Shown: positions 5,672 to 9,997 of the stretch, piece after piece
How the letters are laid out: the number at the start of each line of letters is the position of its first letter
Position numbering within the stretch: the stretch's first letter is position 1
Assembly: GCA_026389655.1 (NCBI GenBank)
Contig: JAPLHL010000200.1
Location: forward strand, 1 to 9,997
DNA length: 9,997 nt
Direction of reading: 5' to 3'
Source: Chloroflexota bacterium
GTDB taxonomy: Bacteria > Chloroflexota > Dehalococcoidia > GIF9 > UBA5629
Notes under the pieces: generated by a model
What the model was told of the DNA's origin: nothing
What the model saw: only the letters and a program-made list of their open reading frames with translations
Database searches by the model: none
Translations under genes and position numbers: made by a program

Positions 5672-6796
5672 TTAAATGGTTAAATTGAATTTCTGCGCAG
5701 CGCGTGTTGCTATTGCCTTGACTTCCGCACCCTTAATCAACGGATGTACGCCGGCGCTTACATATGGCGGGTGCATTAATGTTGTTACTGCTCCCTGCAA
5801 CAGTCCTTCAAGTCCTGATACGGGAGCCCCCTTGATCCTGAACAACGCTTCTTCCAGCAGCTTCACCTGATGCCAGCCAAGCATGAGTGCCTGAAAGGTG
5901 TTTCTGTGGTAACAATTCAACCGCCTGTAATTCCCTTTATCTGCAGTATCCATCAATTTATAAAACCAGATAAAACACCCATAGTCATCCCAGACTACAA
6001 AATTCAGGTTGCCTTGTATTTTATATATCTGGTCCCTGATCCTCTTACTATCAAGTCCCGGGATGGAGCAAACCAGGTCCTGCAGTGCAGGCAGGTCGCT
6101 TGTTGTGCTCAGTCTCCCGGTAGACAGGAACCCCGTTCCCCTTACCAGGACCGTCACGGTAACCAACAATTCCTGCTTATGGTAGACGGCATCGTATCCG
6201 CCAAAGGCGTCACAACACGTGCCGTCTGCCACGTAATCAAACCAGTCCTGAAGCTTTACAGGCCCCTTTGCACCCGGAAATGTAAAGACGGGCTGATTAA
6301 AAATGTTTGTTACCATGGATGCGAGGGAGGACAGGCTGTGTTTTCCATTTACCAAAAGGCTCAGCCAGTTTGACCAGCCAAAAGGAAACAGTATCACTTT
6401 AGGTACAGGGCTGACCTTGCACTCCGGTTGAAAAATAGGATCAAAGCTCAGTTTCGGTTGCAGGGATACTCGGATTGGTATGAATCCCTCCCACGCATAT
6501 TTTGTAAAGGTCCTTTCGTCCCCATAGTGAAGATACTTTTGCCAGAATTTGCTATAAACAGAGTGCAGCCGGTCAAAGACTTTCCCCTGATTTCCCGATA
6601 TAGCTTCCTGATAACTATAGCCGGCGTCTTTAGTTTCAGCGATTGCCCGGTAAAGAGACTCATAAGCTTGCGGTGTATCGATGCCGAGATTGCTGGCTAC
6701 ACCCGATGTGCCCTGAAGAAAGTAAAGCGTAGTGTGGAAATCGGCAATATCGATTCTCGTCTGAACGAACTCTCTCTCTGATCCGGATGATATCAT
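5672..6796 (-). CDS. Hypothetical protein, 374 residues, last gene of an uncharacterised three-gene set
   Basis: A 374-residue soluble-looking protein: no signal peptide and no clear membrane helix. I do not recognise its family. It is rich in aromatic residues (for example WSNWLSLL at 141-148 and VVWDDYGCFIWFYK at 267-280) and has scattered cysteines (126, 194, 195, 243, 274, 295), including a CC pair in ADGTCCDAFGG (190-200). No nucleotide-binding, metal-binding or protease signature is evident. The N-terminal 100 residues look helical, with a mixed alpha/beta remainder. GAGGAG lies 6 nt upstream of the ATG. It follows the 419-residue membrane protein gene on the same strand after 101 nt, which holds a hairpin and a small palindrome. 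It may therefore have separate regulation while belonging to the same functional set. The stop overlaps an A/T-rich 8-bp inverted repeat (5668-5687) that lacks a U-tract. Confidence 0.82.
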   Translation of the reverse strand: MISSGSEREFVQTRIDIADFHTTLYFLQGTSGVASNLGIDTPQAYESLYRAIAETKDAGYSYQEAISGNQGKVFDRLHSVYSKFWQKYLHYGDERTFTKYAWEGFIPIRVSLQPKLSFDPIFQPECKVSPVPKVILFPFGWSNWLSLLVNGKHSLSSLASMVTNIFNQPVFTFPGAKGPVKLQDWFDYVADGTCCDAFGGYDAVYHKQELLVTVTVLVRGTGFLSTGRLSTTSDLPALQDLVCSIPGLDSKRIRDQIYKIQGNLNFVVWDDYGCFIWFYKLMDTADKGNYRRLNCYHRNTFQALMLGWHQVKLLEEALFRIKGAPVSGLEGLLQGAVTTLMHPPYVSAGVHPLIKGAEVKAIATRAAQKFNLTI

Positions 6797-6838
6797 TGAT
6801 TTCTCCTCTTTTTTATGTTATAAAATAAGTGTCTACAT

Positions 6839-6856
6839 CTATTGCATTTGCAATAG
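6839..6856. repeat. 18-bp palindrome CTATTGCA-TT-TGCAATAG
   Basis: Perfect 8-bp arms with a 2-bp centre lie 43 bp upstream of the start of the 374-residue gene, in the only sizeable gap of the three-gene set. A twofold-symmetric site of this size at this position suits a dimeric regulator's operator. As RNA it would be a hairpin with too tight a loop to be very stable. Confidence 0.5.
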
Positions 6857-6861
6857 GGTAA

Positions 6862-6895
6862 GAGGTTGTGGCTTGTCCCACAACCTCACTTTTTT
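6862..6895 (+). terminator. Rho-independent terminator reading on the plus strand
   Basis: A perfect 10-bp stem, GAGGTTGTGG and CCACAACCTC, with a 6-nt loop is followed by AC and six T residues. The polarity is opposite to the flanking genes, both on the minus strand. For minus-strand transcripts the stem is preceded by an A-tract and followed only by CTTACCC, which is weak. It may block antisense transcription, be a weak bidirectional terminator for the 419-residue gene ending at 6898, or protect its mRNA 3' end. Confidence 0.65.
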
Positions 6896-6897
6896 AT

Positions 6898-8157
6898 CTA
6901 AATCAGACTCACGATCCTTCCCTTTTCCCGTACCTCCTGTGTATATACCCCATCTACGATATATACGAGGCCCAAAACTGGTTCATTGTTGTGTGTAACC
7001 GCAAAGGGAACCTCAACCTCCAGTTTTTTATCGTTCACTGCCCTGATAATTTTTTTCCGGTCGAATACGGCCCCGGATACATCGATCACGGCACTGGTGA
7101 TATAGGGTCTATCAGCCTCATCAAGTATCCTGACATTTAACAAAGGCCCCAGTATGTGAGTGTTTTTGCCTGGATAAGTGTCTATGCCCGGATTTAAGAG
7201 AAGGCCTTCCCAGGAATCGGCATGGCTGTTAGGATCAACAGGTTTGGACAGATCCCGGACGCCGGCAGTTAAAAGCACCCCGTAATAGAACCCACTTTCA
7301 TCTGCGCACTTTCCAGTCAAAGCCTTCTCCAGCAGACTCTCTTTTGAATCCTGTGTATGAAAACCCCATTTCCACCAGCGAAATATTGACCATCCCCAGC
7401 GGATAGAAGGAATACACGCACCTACCAGCATAGAAACCCCGAATACTTCGAAGAAAGTTACTATGTTCAGGATATCGGCGTTACCAATGATCTGGTAGGT
7501 GATCACGTTAGCCAGGGCTGATCCGGCTACACCAGGCACCAGGCTTGTAGCATTGAACGAAGTGAAAGTGATGGGCACCCCCCTGCGCTTCTCGTCAATA
7601 AACTGGTAAGCAGCCACCGCCGGCAATATCGGTATCAGGAAATATAATACGGCTGCCCCTCCCGGTAGCAGGCCCCCTAACTCCTCAGCGAATTTGCGCT
7701 TCACGGTAATGGATATGCTGCCGGTTGTGCTCGTCCTGAACTCTTTACTGCCATCAGTCCAGGTATACTGGACCTCGACTACCAGGTTGTTGGCTGCGAA
7801 TGCAGCCGTATTGCCCGGAGTGAGGGTAAGTACAGTATGAGCTGTCCCGAAAGGCAGTATATCGGCAATTTCCGGAACATATTTTTCTACTAAATCACCG
7901 GGAATAACCAATAGCTTCACATTGCGCAAAGCAATACCTGACTTATTCGATATAATAATATTCAGCGGAGTTGATTCCCCCCTCTCCAGGCTGCTGTTTA
8001 CCGGGATAATCTGGATATTTACATCCGGAGGATGGGGGATGTCAGCCGCCTCTCCAAAGCAAAATGATATCGTGAAAACCAGTGTTACTACTACGAGACC
8101 GGCGACGAGAAATGCAGCCAGTAATTGCCGGTAATAATACGATTGCCCTTTTAACAT
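6898..8157 (-). CDS. Uncharacterised membrane protein with Ig-like ectodomain and cytosolic C-terminal domain
   Basis: A 419-residue membrane protein of unrecognised family. Order: a membrane anchor at about 11-35; an extracytoplasmic beta-rich domain at about 45-152, whose pattern (VNIQIIPVNSSLERGESTPLNIIISN, then RNVKLLV) resembles CARDB-type or alternative-complex Ig-like folds; membrane helices at about 162-186, 203-224 (weak) and 228-252; then a Trp-rich juxtamembrane stretch RWGWSIFRWWKWGF (253-266) and a soluble domain to the end. Basic residues after the second helix (DEKRRG, 188-193) and in the Trp-rich stretch fit the positive-inside rule, which places the last 160 residues in the cytosol. 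AAGGAG is 7 nt before the ATG at 8155-8157. The ATG at 8163 is only 1 nt from it, so the shorter start is chosen. It follows the 227-residue gene by 42 nt. A signalling or scaffold role is only a guess. Confidence 0.85.
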   Translation of the reverse strand: MLKGQSYYYRQLLAAFLVAGLVVVTLVFTISFCFGEAADIPHPPDVNIQIIPVNSSLERGESTPLNIIISNKSGIALRNVKLLVIPGDLVEKYVPEIADILPFGTAHTVLTLTPGNTAAFAANNLVVEVQYTWTDGSKEFRTSTTGSISITVKRKFAEELGGLLPGGAAVLYFLIPILPAVAAYQFIDEKRRGVPITFTSFNATSLVPGVAGSALANVITYQIIGNADILNIVTFFEVFGVSMLVGACIPSIRWGWSIFRWWKWGFHTQDSKESLLEKALTGKCADESGFYYGVLLTAGVRDLSKPVDPNSHADSWEGLLLNPGIDTYPGKNTHILGPLLNVRILDEADRPYITSAVIDVSGAVFDRKKIIRAVNDKKLEVEVPFAVTHNNEPVLGLVYIVDGVYTQEVREKGRIVSLI

Positions 8158-8199
8158 ATGCATTCTCCTTCCCGCAAGCCAACCATTTTCCCTGTATAG

Positions 8200-8883
8200 T
8201 TATCCTGACGAAAATATTATTGACGAATACTGAATTAAATTCTTGTTGATTTCCCTGGAAGAATACCTGTTGGAATTTCCCGCTTGCTGTTTCAAAGGGG
8301 CAAGATATATAGCGGCAATCCTGTTATTCGTCTCGCTGTTCAATTCTTTATCGCTAATTATGAATTCCAGTGGCAACGAGTCCAGTGCCTGCCAGTTTTG
8401 CGGCAGCTCAGGCACAGGTTGCTCCATGGCCCTGCGATATTCCCGCACATTGTTTATATACACAAGCATCCTTTCTTCTTCCGCCTTCCAGCGAGCATAT
8501 TCGGCATTATATGCATTGATCTTATCCTGTATTATCTGATGAAATTCCGGGATCGATACCAGCTTCTTAAAAGGAAATGGAGGCGTATTTTCCCAACCGG
8601 GCAGATATTTATGATTTTCCCTGGTAAAACAAATCAGACCAGCGAATTCCTTCTTTGAATCGGCAGGCACCACTTCGCCATCCGGCAACCATAACGCCAG
8701 GGGAAAACTGTGATTAAAATACTGAAATACCAGGTTTTTTCCGGCATGCCACTCATTTTCAAGGACGACCTTCAAATATAGATGATGAGTGCTCCATTGC
8801 GGATTGTTATTATGCACAGGCAGGGATGGCCGTGCGTACATATCTGGATCATCTTCCCACGTCCACTTCGGCTTATTAACCAC
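8200..8883 (-). CDS. Hypothetical protein, 227 residues, first gene of the three-gene set
   Basis: A 227-residue soluble-looking protein with no signal peptide and no recognised domain. The N-terminal half is rich in Trp, Asn, His and Pro (for example TWEDDPD at 8-14 and HNNNPQW at 24-30), with beta-like hydrophobic patches (LYLKVVL 35-41, LVFQYF 51-56, PLALWLPDG 61-69). Residues about 112-153 form a long charged helix (HQIIQDKINAYNAEYARWKA and onward), possibly a coiled coil. The tail is Asn/Ser-rich. The start is a GTG at 8881-8883 with AGGGG about 8 nt upstream. The gene ends 42 nt before the membrane protein start, so the two are very probably co-transcribed. No catalytic motif is visible, so function cannot be assigned. 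The real start is less certain than for its neighbours. Confidence 0.78.
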   Translation of the reverse strand: MVNKPKWTWEDDPDMYARPSLPVHNNNPQWSTHHLYLKVVLENEWHAGKNLVFQYFNHSFPLALWLPDGEVVPADSKKEFAGLICFTRENHKYLPGWENTPPFPFKKLVSIPEFHQIIQDKINAYNAEYARWKAEEERMLVYINNVREYRRAMEQPVPELPQNWQALDSLPLEFIISDKELNSETNNRIAAIYLAPLKQQAGNSNRYSSREINKNLIQYSSIIFSSG

Positions 8884-9427
8884 TTCCCCATCCCCTACTT
8901 ACTTGAATAGAATCCTATACCTGTAAATAATCCGATGCAACATATGAATTATACTTATATACCTAAAACAGGCTCCAGCAGTCACAACCCCACTATGTCT
9001 TAGACTATCATAGATGTGTATATATTTCAATTGATTAATGAGATGACACTCAAAGTAATTCCTTTATAAGAGAATCGGGTTTAAAGAGTGTGCACGGGTA
9101 AAACGTCACCACCCGGTGATAGTGTGCGCTATACTTGGGGCGTTGGTAATGTCTAGCAGGACGTTGCTAAAATCCTCTCCAGCCCTGAACCGATCGAACT
9201 GGGCTTCGTCCCAGCATGCCCGCACCTCTTACTCATTTCACGGTTGCTCGTGTGGAGTGTAGTTACAACAATTGAACGTGAGATCGCGCTGGCAACTAAC
9301 AACTTCTCAAATCGGTGATCGTATCCTAAAGTCGGGATGACCGTATTGTATCAGCCAGTTAGCCATAAAACCAGCATTACGGCTGATACAGGAAAGGGGA
9401 TACCTAATACTTACTAAAGACAGGATA
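8884..9427. other. Long non-coding stretch between divergent genes
   Basis: No convincing gene is seen in about 540 bp. It must contain the minus-strand promoter of the three-gene set: a TATAAT is present on the minus strand at 8948-8953 but has no matching -35. Small hairpins occur at 9106-9119 (TCACC/GGTGA) and 9199-9214 (CTGGG/CCCAG), and a stronger inverted repeat at 9347-9390. Minus-strand frames of about 39 codons (9106-9225) and about 65 codons (roughly 9155-9350) are open but lack good starts, so they may be chance or remnants of a decayed gene. Confidence 0.5.
9347..9390. repeat. 10-bp perfect inverted repeat with 24-nt loop
   Basis: TGTATCAGCC (9347-9356) pairs perfectly with GGCTGATACA (9381-9390), followed by GGAAAGGGG. 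There is no T-tract on the right, and on the minus strand the stem is followed by ATACGG, so it is not a standard terminator. It lies about 40 bp upstream of the plus-strand promoter candidate. A regulatory site, a structured RNA stem or old element ends are possible. Confidence 0.6.
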
Positions 9428-9457
9428 TTGATAGAGGATTGACGATAGGGATATAAT
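9428..9457 (+). promoter_or_regulatory. Sigma70-like promoter for the repeat-protein gene
   Basis: TTGATA (9428-9433) and a perfect TATAAT (9452-9457) are separated by 18 bp, giving 5 of 6 and 6 of 6 matches. Transcription would start near 9464, leaving a leader of about 105 nt before the ATG at 9569. Confidence 0.55.
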
Positions 9458-9504
9458 CAGGCGAGACTACACAGTGCGCCCAGATACCACACAACTGCTC
9501 CCGC

Positions 9505-9513
9505 TGCTATAAT
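9505..9513 (+). promoter_or_regulatory. Extended -10 promoter candidate TGCTATAAT
   Basis: A TGn extension joins a perfect TATAAT, with no -35 match needed for this class. It would start transcription near 9520, about 49 nt before the ATG at 9569. It may be a second promoter of the same gene. Confidence 0.4.
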
Positions 9514-9568
9514 GGCAATAGCACTAACTAAATAGATGGTACAATGGTCAGGAAGTGAGGTAAGTAAA

Positions 9569-9997
9569 ATGACTCGACATGAACGGAAACAAATAGACTC
9601 ATTCAGCACATGGCATTCCAGCGCCGGCGTCGAGATCAACCGGGAAAGCGGGGATATATTTGTTTTACATGACGGCGGACTGTTCAAGTACCATCGTGAA
9701 AATGGTAACTATGCAAAACTTCCTGCTATCGCCCCATTAAAAACCGGGTTGGGTGCGGCTTGCATCAGCGTCAATGAAAACACGGGCGACATCACAGTAG
9801 TACACCAGAATGGATTGAACGTCTACCAGCCCTCCGGCAGCGGGTATAAAGAAGTTGTGCTGGAAATATTTCAGGGTATTACGGCGCGGGCCCGGTGTGT
9901 TTTTCACAAGGCCAGCGGTGACATTTTTGTTGTGAGTGATGCCGGTGGTTTCTATGTACACAGGAAAACACCGGCCGGTTACGAAAAAATACTTATC
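9569..9997 (+). CDS. Tandem beta-propeller-like repeat protein, 3' end beyond the window
   Basis: An ATG at 9569-9571 opens 143 codons with no stop before the window edge, so the C-terminus is missing. Three units repeat with a spacing of 44-45 residues. Each has Ser/Thr-Gly-Asp-Ile followed by a hydrophobic strand, a Gly turn, an aromatic strand and Gly-(Asn/Tyr)-Tyr-x-Lys. They are SGDIFVLHDGGLFKYHRENG (27-46), TGDITVVHQNGLNVYQPSGS (72-91) and SGDIFVVSDAGGFYVHRKTP (116-135). Four-stranded blades of this length are typical of beta-propellers (NHL, SMP-30 or similar), which bind ligands or proteins; the exact family is not clear. No signal peptide is present at this start, so a cytosolic location is implied unless another start is used. 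GAGG lies 8 nt upstream. An in-frame ATG at 9536 has no such site. It is divergent from the three-gene set. Confidence 0.8.
   Translation, partial: MTRHERKQIDSFSTWHSSAGVEINRESGDIFVLHDGGLFKYHRENGNYAKLPAIAPLKTGLGAACISVNENTGDITVVHQNGLNVYQPSGSGYKEVVLEIFQGITARARCVFHKASGDIFVVSDAGGFYVHRKTPAGYEKILI

Noticed and set aside
5668..5687. 8-bp inverted repeat CAATTTAA-ATGG-TTAAATTG at the end of the 374-residue gene
   Set aside because: Pure A/T stem apart from its end pairs, overlapping the stop codon, and no U-tract. Unlikely to be a terminator.
5870..6373. 167-codon plus-strand frame opposite the 374-residue hypothetical gene
   Set aside because: The minus-strand frame is longer, spans the whole interval and has a good GAGGAG start. 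The plus frame has none.
9106..9225. 39-codon minus-strand frame (VRACWDEAQFDRFRAGEDF and onward)
   Set aside because: It looks somewhat protein-like, but it is short, its GTG has no spaced ribosome binding site, and an in-frame TAA sits just upstream. A frame of this size is expected by chance in a 685-bp gap. Kept only as a remark.
9457..9687. 76-codon minus-strand frame near the right end
   Set aside because: It overlaps the promoters and the beginning of the repeat-protein gene antisense. The repeat pattern on the plus strand is decisive.
1..9997. CRISPR arrays, tRNA or rRNA genes, intact insertion sequences, phage genes
   Set aside because: No regularly spaced repeats, tRNA cloverleaf, rRNA segment, transposase or integrase motif was seen on either strand.

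Overview
This window (about 46-48% GC by eye) comes from a bacterial chromosome. Its gene density, Shine-Dalgarno-led starts (GGAGG, AAGGAGG, GAGGAG) and sigma70-like promoter elements are ordinary for a bacterium. The gene mix is a compact rhomboid protease, an MBL-fold hydrolase, a PDZ serine protease lacking a signal peptide, an acyl-CoA synthetase and several unrecognised membrane or hypothetical proteins. This would suit an environmental, possibly anaerobic lineage such as Chloroflexota or a deep Firmicute. That placement is a weak inference: no rRNA, tRNA or marker gene is present.

Layout, left to right. Positions 1-1733 are on the minus strand. They carry an MBL-fold hydrolase (759-1733), a rhomboid protease (104-697) and the first 24 codons of a membrane protein that runs off the left edge (1-74), in a probable operon. 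A 188-bp divergent region with a perfectly symmetric promoter-like inverted repeat separates this set from a plus-strand putative secreted protein or lipoprotein (1922-2527). That gene converges on a minus-strand HtrA-like protease (2581-3630). Next, on the minus strand, is an AMP-forming acyl-CoA synthetase (3742-5370). Its C-terminus appears broken: the conserved GK-containing tail lies in another frame beside a 9-bp tandem repeat. Its upstream region holds a near-consensus promoter and a 38-codon ORF or gene remnant.

From 5672 to 8883 three consecutive minus-strand genes of unrecognised function encode 227-, 419- and 374-residue proteins. The middle one is a membrane protein with an Ig-like ectodomain and a cytosolic C-terminal domain. 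They probably form a functional module. A hairpin terminator pointing the other way and a small palindrome separate the second and third genes.

The last kilobase is a long non-coding stretch (8884-9568) with a strong inverted repeat and two plus-strand promoter candidates. It leads into an open-ended gene (9569-9997) encoding tandem beta-propeller-like repeats of 44-45 residues. No CRISPR array, tRNA, rRNA or intact insertion sequence is visible.

The most notable items are the damaged acyl-CoA synthetase, the uncharacterised three-gene module, the symmetric divergent promoter and the edge-truncated repeat protein.
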